From Streptomyces sp. NRRL WC-3626 (GTDB taxonomy: Bacteria > Actinomycetota > Actinomycetes > Streptomycetales > Streptomycetaceae): DNA of 64,000 bases. Shown here one piece after another: positions 7,966 through 15,699 of the stretch; position 1 is the stretch's first letter, and each line of letters begins with the position of its first letter. Below the pieces are notes generated by a model that was not told the DNA's origin, did not search any database, and saw only the letters and a program-made list of their open reading frames with translations. Location of the stretch: assembly GCF_000718785.1 (NCBI RefSeq), contig NZ_JOCA01000001.1:567415-631414 (forward strand). The letters are read 5' to 3'. Made by a program: the position numbers and the translations under genes.

Positions 7966-9776
7966 CAGACGGCCTCCTCGACCGCGGGGCGGTTGCCGGT
8001 GACGGCCTCGTGCGCGGCGGCGGGTTCCTCCGCGCCGCCGGGCCGCCATACGGTGCTGCGCTCGTGGGCCTGCCACATGCCCGCGTAGGTGCCGCGCAGG
8101 GCCAGCAGTTCGGTGTGCGTGCCCCGCTCCACCACCCGGCCGGCGTCCAGGACGACGATCTGGTCGGCGTCCTTCACCGTGGACAGACGGTGCGCGATGA
8201 CCAGCAGGGTGCGGCCGTACGTGAGCTCCGACAGGGCGTCCTGCACGGCCGCCTCGGACTCGGGGTCCGCGTACGCGGTCGCCTCGTCCAGGACGAGGAC
8301 GGGGGTGTCCGCGAGCATCGCGCGGGCGATGGACAGGCGCTGGGCCTCGCCGCCGGAGAACCTGGCGTCCTCGCCGACCACGGAGTCGTAGCCGCGCGGC
8401 AGTTCGGTGATCCGGTCGTGGATACGGGCGCGCCTCGCGGCGTCCATGAGCTGTTCGTCGGTGGCGTCCGGGCGGGCGATCAGCAGGTTGGCGCGGACGG
8501 TGTCGCGCAGCAGCCGTACGTCCTGGAAGACGAACGACATCCGGCGGTAGATCTCCTCGGGGGCGAGGTCCCGCAGGTCCTTGCCGCCGACGCGGACGGT
8601 GCCCTCGTCCGGGTCCCAGAAGCGCGGCAGCAGCGACGCGAGCGTGCTCTTGCCGGCGCCCGAGGGGCCCACCAGCGCGGTGGTCGTCCCGGGGGCCAGG
8701 GTGAGGTCGACGCCGTCGAGGACGCGGTGCTCACCGTCGTGGGAGAAGGTGACGTTCTCGAAGGTCACCGCTCCCGGGCCCGCCTTCGCGGGGTGCACGG
8801 GCAGGGCCAGTTCGGGGGTGGCCAGCACCTCGCCGATACGGTCCGCGGCGGCCTTCGCGGCCCGGACCTCCTCCTCGGCGAAGCTGATCGTCAGCACCGG
8901 CGTGGTGATGCCCACCGCGAGCAGCGCGAACGGGATCAGGTCCTCCGGGGCGGTGCGTCCGGCCGTGATCAGCGCGGTGCCGCCGAGCAGCACCGTGAAC
9001 AGCATCGTGGGCGCCGACAGCACGATCTCCGACAGGGCCCTCGGGGTGACCAGCGAGTCGACCCAGCCGCGGAAGAACGCGGCGAACCGGTCCGCCGCCT
9101 CGGTGTAGCGGCGGTGGGCCCGGCGGGTCTGGCCGAACGTCTTCACCACGGCGATGCCCTGCGCGAACTCGACGGCCGAGCCGTTGATGTCCGTCATCGC
9201 GGCGTCCAGCGCGGGCAGGTTCTTCTTGAACGCGGCACCGGTGCGGCCGAACAGGCCGATGCCGAGGACCAGCGGGATCATCGTGATCAGGGCCATCCGC
9301 CAGTCCACCCAGAACAGGTAGGCGAGCGTCGACAGCGGCACGATCACCGCGGCCGTCAGCTCCAGCAGGGAGTGCGCGACCAGGTGGTGCAGTGCGTGTA
9401 CGTCGTCCTGCACCGCCTTCTTCACGGCGGCTCCGCCCCGGCCCGAGAACCAGCCCAGCGGGACTCTGTCCAGCCGGCCGATCAGCAGCCTGCGGACGGA
9501 GAGCTGCAGGTCGTTCTCCGCGAGGTGGCTGACCACGCTCGCGGCCACCAGGAACAGCAGCCGCACCAGGAGACAGGCGCCGGCCAGCGCCGTGACCGTC
9601 CAGGCGCGGTCGCGGTCCACCGGGCCGTCCGCGAGCAGCACCCGGGCGAGCTCGGCGACGGCGACGAACGGGGCGATGTTGAGCAGGGCGGCGACGGCCT
9701 GGCAGAGCACCGCCAGAGCCAGCCGCCTGCGGACGGGCTGCAGTAATGACGGGAGCGCGGCGGGTTCCGCGGGCAT
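7965..9776 (-). CDS. ABC exporter half-transporter (permease-ATPase), first subunit
   Basis: This 603-residue protein is the partner of the 6220-7965 product, with a membrane domain up to about residue 320, then Walker A GPSGAGKST, signature FSGGEAQR (one residue off the usual LSGGQ) and Walker B VLVLDEATAYAD. The DEATAYADPESE end of Walker B keeps the glutamate, so this site may be active. It has PLGWFSGRGGAAVKKAVQDD, again like IrtA/YbtP-type half-transporters but without the siderophore-reductase domain of IrtA. It is the first gene of a two-gene operon facing the TetR regulator; the intervening DNA carries two TACCCA-S-TGGGTA palindromes, so efflux is probably induced when TetR binds its ligand. 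Confidence 0.85.
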   Translation of the reverse strand: MPAEPAALPSLLQPVRRRLALAVLCQAVAALLNIAPFVAVAELARVLLADGPVDRDRAWTVTALAGACLLVRLLFLVAASVVSHLAENDLQLSVRRLLIGRLDRVPLGWFSGRGGAAVKKAVQDDVHALHHLVAHSLLELTAAVIVPLSTLAYLFWVDWRMALITMIPLVLGIGLFGRTGAAFKKNLPALDAAMTDINGSAVEFAQGIAVVKTFGQTRRAHRRYTEAADRFAAFFRGWVDSLVTPRALSEIVLSAPTMLFTVLLGGTALITAGRTAPEDLIPFALLAVGITTPVLTISFAEEEVRAAKAAADRIGEVLATPELALPVHPAKAGPGAVTFENVTFSHDGEHRVLDGVDLTLAPGTTTALVGPSGAGKSTLASLLPRFWDPDEGTVRVGGKDLRDLAPEEIYRRMSFVFQDVRLLRDTVRANLLIARPDATDEQLMDAARRARIHDRITELPRGYDSVVGEDARFSGGEAQRLSIARAMLADTPVLVLDEATAYADPESEAAVQDALSELTYGRTLLVIAHRLSTVKDADQIVVLDAGRVVERGTHTELLALRGTYAGMWQAHERSTVWRPGGAEEPAAAHEAVTGNRPAVEEAV

Positions 9777-9841
9777 CGTCGTCCTCCAGATCGGGATACG
9801 GGGGGATAGGGGTGGGCGGGGGTGTGAGCGCTACGAGGGGT

Positions 9842-9884
9842 TACTACCCAGTGGGTAATACTAGATGCTACTACCCACTGGGTA
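9842..9884. promoter_or_regulatory. Two palindromic operators TACCCA-S-TGGGTA for the divergent TetR regulator
   Basis: Perfect 13-base palindromes lie at 9845-9857 (TACCCAGTGGGTA) and 9872-9884 (TACCCACTGGGTA), centres 27 bases apart; symmetry of the first extends to about 19 bases (9842-9860). They sit between the ABC exporter operon (minus strand) and the TetR gene (plus strand), exactly where an autoregulating TetR repressor should bind. This stretch is distinctly AT-richer than its surroundings. Confidence 0.85.
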
Positions 9885-9966
9885 ATAAACTCTGCCCACC
9901 ATACGATGGACCGGGCGGGCCGGGTCAAGAAGTACCGGGACGCCTGGACACAGAGGAGTGGATACA

Positions 9967-10704
9967 TTGCGTGCCATGCCCAGCTCACCCGCACCCGGTG
10001 GCCGTGGGCGGCGGCCCGCCGACCGGCCGCCGATCACACCCACGGGCATCGTCGACGCGGCGCTGCGGCTCACCGAGACGGACGGGCTCGACGCCTGGTC
10101 CACCCGGCAGCTCGCCGCCGCGCTGGAGGTCTGGCCGCGCGCCGTCTACCACCACGTCGGGGACCGTGACGCGGTGGCGGACGCCGTGGCCGACCGGGTG
10201 GTGAGCATGATTCCGCTGCCGCCGCGGGAGCTCGAGTGGCGGGAGTGGTTCAGCACGCTGCTGCTGGAGGGGCGGCCGCTGCTGCGGCGGTACCGGGGGG
10301 TGGCGCGGCGGCTGGTGCGGATCGGGCCGATCATTCCGTCGGCGCTGACGATGATGGACCGGGGGATCCTGGTGCTGCAGCAGGCGGGGTTCGCGGACGG
10401 GGCGACGGCGGCGTACCGGTATCTCACGAACTCGGCGTTCACGCTGGTGATGGTGGAGGACGACCGGGCGGAGAACCTGCCGGAGGCGCGGGTACGGCTG
10501 GCGGGTGCGCTGGCCGCCCACCGGGACGATCCGGAGCGGCGGGGTCTGGCCGCGGTGGGCGCGGCGGTCACGAGCCGGGGCACGGACGATCCGGAGGCGA
10601 TCGCGGCACTGGAGGACGACTTCTACGCGTACACGGTGGCCCGCTCCCTGGACGGCGTCGCCACGGTCCTCACCCGCCCGGACCGCGGCGGCCTGCCCGG
10701 CTGA
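9967..10704 (+). CDS. TetR-family transcriptional regulator
   Basis: This is a TetR repressor of about 245 residues. Its N-terminal helix-turn-helix runs IVDAALRLTETDG, then STRQLAAALEVWPRAVYHHVG and DRDAVADAVADRVV. The large C-terminal part is the ligand and dimer domain. I place the start at the TTG at 9967 because AGGAG ends 8 bases before it; an ATG at 9976 and a GTG at 9958 are alternatives, the latter inside the ribosome site. The gene diverges from the ABC exporter pair and the two operators between them imply that it represses the exporter and itself. The ligand is likely the cluster product or an intermediate. Confidence 0.85.
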   Translation: MRAMPSSPAPGGRGRRPADRPPITPTGIVDAALRLTETDGLDAWSTRQLAAALEVWPRAVYHHVGDRDAVADAVADRVVSMIPLPPRELEWREWFSTLLLEGRPLLRRYRGVARRLVRIGPIIPSALTMMDRGILVLQQAGFADGATAAYRYLTNSAFTLVMVEDDRAENLPEARVRLAGALAAHRDDPERRGLAAVGAAVTSRGTDDPEAIAALEDDFYAYTVARSLDGVATVLTRPDRGGLPG

Positions 10705-10728
10705 GCGGCCTCGGACCTGACGCCCGCG

Positions 10729-10752
10729 CCCCCACCGTCCGTCCGGTGGGGG
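10729..10752. terminator. Hairpin terminator after the TetR gene
   Basis: Arms CCCCCACCG (10729-10737) and CGGTGGGGG (10744-10752) with a six-base loop lie just downstream of the TetR stop, in the convergent gap before the PaaK-like ligase gene. Confidence 0.75.
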
Positions 10753-10778
10753 TTCGGGCAGCGCCCAGGCGGCCCCCC

Positions 10779-10970
10779 GCCCTCCGCGGGCACTCGTGCC
10801 GCTGGGGCGGCACGGGTGGGCGCGACGGCACCCCGTAAGCGCCGGCGCCCGCCGCACCCCGCCCTCCGCGGGCAGTCGTGCCGCTGGGGCGGCACGGGTG
10901 GGCGCGACGGCACCCCGTAAGCGCCGGGCTGCGCGAAGACCCCCCGGCCCACACCAACGCCGGGCACCCG
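10779..10970. repeat. Tandem copies of a dispersed intergenic repeat with conserved stem-loop
   Basis: The rest of the 362-base gene-free gap (10705-11066) holds a repeat unit at 10779-10860 and again from 10861, period 82 bases. Each has CGTGCCGC-N4-GCGGCACG, an 8-base-pair hairpin, followed by GGGTGGGCGCGACGGC and ACCCCGTAAGCGCCGG. A fragment (GGGTGGGCGCGACGGC) recurs near 11005. A further copy in the same orientation is at 57541-57650. I have the impression that such units are common between streptomycete genes, perhaps as terminators or transcript ends. Confidence 0.8.
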
Positions 10971-11066
10971 TACGACACCGGGGCCCGGCCCTTTCACCAC
11001 CGCGCGGGTGGGCGCGACGGCGACCGCAGGCGCAGGGGGCGCAGGCCCCGCAAAAGGCCGGCCAGG

Positions 11067-12365
11067 TCAGTAGTAGAGGAGGGCCTGGGCCCAGTCCTCC
11101 TCCGGGCCGAAGAGTCCGCGCGGCTTCAGTGCGTCGGGGTTCGACGTCAGTACCGACGTCGGGACCAGGGAGCCCGGCGCCAGCGCCTCCACCCGGCACG
11201 GCACCCCGAGGGACCGGGCCACCGCCTCCGTGAGCCGCCGCTCCACTCCCGCCGCCTGCGACTCCACCTGGATGTGCAGAAGGTCCCGCCCCGCCCGCGC
11301 CCGCCAGAACAGCACGCCGTCCGACGCCGGCAACCCGAACACCAGGTCCTCCACCTGCTGCTGATCCACCGTGCCCGTACCCACCGGCCACGCGAACCCG
11401 CCCCGCCCCAGCACCCGCACCACCGGCAGCCGCCACCCGCAGGCGCAGTCCGTGTACTCCACCTCCACCTCGTCGTCGAGGTTGTACCGCAGCAGCGGCA
11501 TCGCCTCGCGGTACAGCGGGGTCACCACCAGCCGCCCCCGGCCCTCCTCCGACAGCTTGCCGCTCGACGGGTCGAGGACCTCGCACAGCACCCGGTCCGC
11601 CCACAGATGCAGCCGGCCCTGCGGGCACTGCCCGGCCAGTGTCCCCGTCTCCGTGGAGCCGTACTCCTCGACGACGGGGGCGTTCCACAGGGAGCTGATA
11701 CGGGCCCGCCGGGCCGGGGACAGCGGCTCGCCGCCGACGAACAGGGCCCGCAGGGAGGGGAAGTCGGTCGCCGGGTCCAGGCCGGCCGCCCGCGCCGCCG
11801 CCGCCCACAGCAGGGCCTCCGTCGGGTTGGACCACGTCAGCGTGACACCGAGGCGGTGCAGCAGCCGTACCGTACGGGCCGCGGGCGTCGCCGCGGAGCG
11901 GCTGTCGGCCGGGACCACGGTCGCCCCCTTCGAGCGGGCCGCGGCCTGCGCCAGATGGCCCGTGATCATGAGGGCGTAGGGCGTGCGGACCAGGAAGACG
12001 TCGCTCGGCTCGATGCCGACCCACTTGCGGGCGTAGCGCTCCGCGAGGTCCGCCCAGTCGCCCTCGGTGTAGTAGGAGGCCGTGGGCTGCCCCGCCGAAC
12101 CGCTCGACTCGTGGTAAGTGGCAAGCTCCGTACGGTTCACCGCGAGCAGCCCGAACGGGTACGCGTCCCGCAGGTCCTGTTTGCTCGTCGGCTCCAGCGA
12201 GCGCAGGTCGGCCGCGGTGGCGGGGGCCGAGCGGCCGCTCTCGCGGGCCCGGTAGAAGGGGGAGCGGGCGGCTCGGGCGAGGAGCGGCGCCAACTGCCGT
12301 TCCTGGAGCGCGCGCAGTTCCTCGATGCTCTTCCAGTCACCGATCTGCGGCCTGGTCACTGTCAT
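11067..12365 (-). CDS. PaaK-like adenylate-forming ligase (phenylacetate-CoA ligase family)
   Basis: The 432-residue protein is of the PaaK/F390-synthetase branch of ANL enzymes: HESSGSAGQPTASYYTEGDW is the nucleotide-binding loop, VVEEYGSTETG the second core motif, PLLRYNLDDEVEV the downstream motif, and a Cys pair CACGW follows. It would activate an aryl acid as adenylate and pass it to CoA or a carrier. GAGGAGG stands upstream of the ATG at 12365. In the A33853 cluster a CoA-ligase-like protein (BomJ, as I recall) is needed for benzoxazole formation, and this protein is a candidate counterpart, with the EntE-like ligase at 13685-15364 the other. It is divergent from the KSIII-led operon across DNA with two TGAGT-N7-ACTCA sites. 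Confidence 0.75.
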   Translation of the reverse strand: MTVTRPQIGDWKSIEELRALQERQLAPLLARAARSPFYRARESGRSAPATAADLRSLEPTSKQDLRDAYPFGLLAVNRTELATYHESSGSAGQPTASYYTEGDWADLAERYARKWVGIEPSDVFLVRTPYALMITGHLAQAAARSKGATVVPADSRSAATPAARTVRLLHRLGVTLTWSNPTEALLWAAAARAAGLDPATDFPSLRALFVGGEPLSPARRARISSLWNAPVVEEYGSTETGTLAGQCPQGRLHLWADRVLCEVLDPSSGKLSEEGRGRLVVTPLYREAMPLLRYNLDDEVEVEYTDCACGWRLPVVRVLGRGGFAWPVGTGTVDQQQVEDLVFGLPASDGVLFWRARAGRDLLHIQVESQAAGVERRLTEAVARSLGVPCRVEALAPGSLVPTSVLTSNPDALKPRGLFGPEEDWAQALLYY

Positions 12366-12434
12366 GGCGGGTGCCTCCTCGGGACGTCGCCCACGCCTGT
12401 CGGGTCAGCACAGCAGCCGGGAGGCCGGTCCTCG

Positions 12435-12530
12435 TGAGTGCGCGCCACTCATCCCCCCGCGGTCGCGTCGCACACCCGAAGGGGCGCTGTCCGGGGCGGG
12501 CGGCGCGTCAAGCTGAGTGACTGCTACTCA
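12435..12530. promoter_or_regulatory. Paired palindromes TGAGT-N7-ACTCA in the ligase/KSIII divergent promoter region
   Basis: Copies are at 12435-12451 (spacer gcgcgcc) and 12514-12530 (spacer gactgct), centres 79 bases apart, within the 240-base divergent region 12366-12605. They match the pair at 2535-2608 in arm sequence and in the exact 7-base spacer, so the PaaK-like ligase gene, the long KSIII-to-DAHP-synthase operon, the FAD oxidase/flavin reductase pair and the SARP are likely co-regulated. Confidence 0.7.
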
Positions 12531-12605
12531 GGTGGGCCCCCTCGCCCGGATGTTGTGCTGACCGGCATCCACCGTGTGCACACAGCCAAGAGGAGAGGGG
12601 CCGGG

Positions 12606-13685
12606 GTGAAGGTCGAGGACATTCATCTGGCGGGCGTGGGCTGCTACGTTCCCGAGCTCGTGCCGACCGACGTGGCGGTCAAGGAAGGCCGTCTCGACGC
12701 CGGAGTCCGGGAGGCGTCGGGCATCGAGTCCGTCGCCGTCGAGGACACCGTGCCGGCGCCGGACATGGCGATCCGCGCCGCCCGTACGGCACTGGCACGA
12801 TCCGGGCAGCAGCCCGACGACTTCGCCGCGCTGCTGCACAGCAGCGCCTACCACCAGGGGCCCGACGGCTGGTCGGCCCCGCACTACGTACTGCTGAACA
12901 CCCTCGAGCGGAACATCCCGGCGATGGAGATCCGGCAGGGCTGCCTCGGCATGGTGGCCGGCCTGGAGGCCGCCGCCTGCCGACTGTCCCTGGACCGGTA
13001 CACCGGCGGCACGGGCCCGGACAGCGTCCTGCTCACCACCGGGGACAACTTCTCCACCCCGATGGTCGACCGGTGGACGTCCTCCAAGCTGTTCCTGTTC
13101 GGGGACGCCGGCTCCTCCCTCGTGGTGTCGCGGCGGCCCGGCTTCGCCAAGGTGCTCGCCGTCGGCTCGCTGTCGGACCCGCGCATGGAGGCCCTGCACC
13201 GGGGCGGCGAGGCCCTGCTGCCGCCGAGCGTCACCGCGGGCATCCCGCTGGACTTCGACTCCCGCGTCCAGTACTGGCGCAAGCAGTGGGCGTCCGGGGT
13301 GAAGCCGCCCATCGGGCACTTCGGCGACCAGGTCGCGGCGATCGCCGAGCGCACCGCCGCCGAGGCCGGTGTCGCGCTGTCCGACATCCGCCGCTTCTGC
13401 CACGTCGGCTTCAACGAGGACCCGCTGCTCACCATGTTCCTGGAGCCGCTCGGCGTCAGCCTGGAGCAGGGCACCTGGGAGATCTGCCGGCGGATCGGCC
13501 ACACCGGGGTCAGCGACTTCGTCATCGCCCTGGAACGGCTGTGGCTGGACGGCGAGGTCGGCCCCGGTGACCACGTGATGCTCATCGGCGCCGCCACCGG
13601 CATGGAGGCCGGGTGCGCCGTACTGGAGATCACCGCGGAGCCGACGGCCGAGCAGCGTGCGGTGACGTCGGGCGGGGAGGCGTGA
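12606..13685 (+). CDS. KSIII (FabH-like) homologue, probable amide-forming acyltransferase
   Basis: The 359-residue protein has the thiolase fold of ketosynthase III. The nucleophile is Cys113 (RQGCLGMVAG) and His266 lies in CHVGFNEDPLL. The third residue of the Cys-His-Asn triad, normally in a GNT motif, reads GHTGVSDF, so His299 stands where Asn is expected. This suits a protein that transfers an acyl group rather than making a C-C bond by decarboxylation. In A33853 biosynthesis the KSIII-like BomK joins 3-hydroxypicolinate to 3-hydroxyanthranilate through an amide, and I infer the same here. The GTG at 12606 is preceded by AAGAGGAG. It heads a tightly coupled operon to 22004, overlapping the next gene by one base. 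Confidence 0.8.
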   Translation: MKVEDIHLAGVGCYVPELVPTDVAVKEGRLDAGVREASGIESVAVEDTVPAPDMAIRAARTALARSGQQPDDFAALLHSSAYHQGPDGWSAPHYVLLNTLERNIPAMEIRQGCLGMVAGLEAAACRLSLDRYTGGTGPDSVLLTTGDNFSTPMVDRWTSSKLFLFGDAGSSLVVSRRPGFAKVLAVGSLSDPRMEALHRGGEALLPPSVTAGIPLDFDSRVQYWRKQWASGVKPPIGHFGDQVAAIAERTAAEAGVALSDIRRFCHVGFNEDPLLTMFLEPLGVSLEQGTWEICRRIGHTGVSDFVIALERLWLDGEVGPGDHVMLIGAATGMEAGCAVLEITAEPTAEQRAVTSGGEA

Positions 13686-15364
13686 TGCTGGAGCACTGCA
13701 CCGCCTGGCCGGCCGACCGGGCCGAGCGCTACCGCCGTGAGGGGTACTGGCGGGGCGAGAGCCTGGTACGGCTCCTCGCGGACGCCGCGCGCACCCACGG
13801 CCCGAAGACCGCCCTGGTCGGCGCCGGACGGCGGATCAGCTACGCCGAGCTGGAGCGGGAGGTGCGGCGGCTCGCCGCCGGCTTCCGGGACCGGGGCATC
13901 GGCGACGGCGACCGGGTCGTGGTCCAGCTGCCGAACACGCCGGACTTCGTCCGGGTGTGCTTCGCCCTGTTCACCGTCGGCGCCCGGCCCGTCTTCTCGC
14001 TGCCGGCGCACCGGGATGTCGAGATCCGCCATCTGTGCGAGCTGTCCGGGGCCGTCGGCTATGTGCATCCGGGGCTGCTGCGGGGCTTCGACCACGCCGC
14101 TCTCGCCCGTCGTATCCGGGGTGAGGTGCCCACGCTGCGGCATCTGTTCGTGTGCGGGGACGACCCGTCCGGTACGGCGGACGATCCCGTCGTGCCGCTG
14201 TCCGAGGTGGACGGCGACCCGGAGGCGGCCGGCCCGTTCCCGGTGCTCGATCCGTCGGACGTGGCGTTCTTCCTGCTGTCCGGCGGGACCACCGCGCTGC
14301 CCAAGCTGATCCCGCGCACCCACGACGACTACACCTACCAGGTGAGGGCCGCCGGTTCGGCGACCGCGCTGACCGAGCGGGACGTCTATCTCGCCACGCT
14401 GCCGGTGGCGTTCAACTTCACCTGGGGCTGCCCCGGGGTCGTGGGCACGCTGCGGGCCGGCGGCACGGTGGTGTTCGCCGAGGACCCGACGCCGGAGACC
14501 TGCTTCCCGCTCATCGCGGCCGAACGGGTCACCGTCACCTCCGTGGTGCCCAGCGTCGTCCAGCTGTGGCTCGAGGGCGCCGAATGGCTCACCGACGACC
14601 TGTCGAGCCTGCGCACGGTACAGATCGGCAGCGCCAAGCTGCACCGCAACATCGCCGAGCAGATCCAGCCCACGTTCGACTGCCGTCTCCAGCAGGTCTT
14701 CGGGATGGCGGAGGGGCTGTGCACCTTCACCCGGGACGACGACCCGGCGGAGACGGTGCTCGCCACCCAGGGGCGGCCCATCTCGGCCGCGGACGAGATC
14801 CGCATCGTGGACGAGGACGGCAAGGAGCTGCCGGCCGGCGGCATCGGCGAACTCCTCGCCCGCGGCCCGTACACCCTCCAGGGCTACTACCGCGCGCCCG
14901 AGCACAACGCCCGCGCCTTCACCGAGGACGGCTTCTACCGCAGCGGCGACCTGGCCAGGCTGACCGAGGACGGCAACCTCGTCATCGAGGGCCGGATCAA
15001 GGACGTCATCATCCGCGGCGGCGACAAGGTGTCCGCGGCCGAGGTCGAGGAGCACCTCCAGGCACTGGACGGGGTGGCCCGCGCGGCCGTCGTCCCGGTG
15101 CCCGACGACTTCCTCGGCGAGCGGACCTGTGCCTGCGTGGTCCGGGCCGAGGGCGCCGAGGAGATGCTGCTGCCGGATCTGAAGCGGGCCATGCACGCGC
15201 GCGGGCTCGCCGAGTACAAGCTGCCCGACCGGCTCGTGTACCTCGAGGAACTGCCCCTGACCGGTCTCGGCAAGACGGACAAGAAGGCGCTGGCGGCGCT
15301 GCTGCGCGGCGAGACCCCGGCCGAGGCGGGGGCGTTCGTGCCCTCCCGCGAGCGTACGGGCTGA
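13685..15364 (+). CDS. EntE/DhbE-like aryl acid:AMP ligase
   Basis: This 559-residue stand-alone adenylation enzyme is close to 2,3-dihydroxybenzoate-AMP ligases. The phosphate-binding loop is LLSGGTTALPKLIPRTH, the A5 region is LQQVFGMAEGL, FYRSGDLARL marks A7-A8 and GLGKTDKKAL holds the C-terminal catalytic lysine. It would activate an aryl acid (3-hydroxyanthranilate, 3-hydroxypicolinate or both) and load it on the carrier protein encoded next. The ATG at 13685 overlaps the KSIII stop (TGATG) and follows GGGGAGG by four bases; a GTG at 13682 is possible. Ligases of this type in streptogramin and nikkomycin pathways activate 3-hydroxypicolinate, so that substrate is quite possible. Confidence 0.85.
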   Translation: MLEHCTAWPADRAERYRREGYWRGESLVRLLADAARTHGPKTALVGAGRRISYAELEREVRRLAAGFRDRGIGDGDRVVVQLPNTPDFVRVCFALFTVGARPVFSLPAHRDVEIRHLCELSGAVGYVHPGLLRGFDHAALARRIRGEVPTLRHLFVCGDDPSGTADDPVVPLSEVDGDPEAAGPFPVLDPSDVAFFLLSGGTTALPKLIPRTHDDYTYQVRAAGSATALTERDVYLATLPVAFNFTWGCPGVVGTLRAGGTVVFAEDPTPETCFPLIAAERVTVTSVVPSVVQLWLEGAEWLTDDLSSLRTVQIGSAKLHRNIAEQIQPTFDCRLQQVFGMAEGLCTFTRDDDPAETVLATQGRPISAADEIRIVDEDGKELPAGGIGELLARGPYTLQGYYRAPEHNARAFTEDGFYRSGDLARLTEDGNLVIEGRIKDVIIRGGDKVSAAEVEEHLQALDGVARAAVVPVPDDFLGERTCACVVRAEGAEEMLLPDLKRAMHARGLAEYKLPDRLVYLEELPLTGLGKTDKKALAALLRGETPAEAGAFVPSRERTG

Positions 15365-15417
15365 GCACCGCCGCCGCGCCCTGTCATCCCACGACCGAAG
15401 GAAGGCCCGTACCGCCC

Positions 15418-15699
15418 ATGGACACCAGTACATCGACCGGGGACCAGGAGCTGCGCACCCAGGTGCGTGACGCCGTCGCGAAGCTCCTCGGTACCGCGCC
15501 GGGGGAGATCCCGGACGACGCCAACCTGATCCTGCTGGGGCTCGGTTCGCTCGAAGTCATGCGGCTGAGCAGCCGCTGGCGGCGCGGCGGCTTCCCCGTC
15601 GACTTCGACTCCCTGCTCGCCGACCCGACCGTGGCCGGCTTCAGCCGCTCCCTCGCCGAGGCCAGGGCGCGGTCCGAGACGACCGGAGGTGCCGCGTGA
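15418..15699 (+). CDS. Aryl carrier protein
   Basis: The 93-residue protein is a single acyl/aryl carrier domain. The phosphopantetheine serine is in LLGLGSLEVMRL (Ser44), with the less common Gly-Ser in place of Asp-Ser, and it resembles the carrier part of isochorismatase ArCPs. It would hold the aryl acid activated by the upstream ligase and present it to the KSIII homologue. The gene starts 53 bases after the ligase stop with GAAGGAAGG before it, and its stop is overlapped by the GTG of the amidohydrolase gene. Confidence 0.85.
   Translation: MDTSTSTGDQELRTQVRDAVAKLLGTAPGEIPDDANLILLGLGSLEVMRLSSRWRRGGFPVDFDSLLADPTVAGFSRSLAEARARSETTGGAA

Noticed and set aside
12366..12605. An earlier start for the KSIII gene at 12438
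   Set aside because: The extra 56 residues overlap the operator palindromes, have no family match, and the GTG at 12606 has a ribosome site and the normal FabH-like start.
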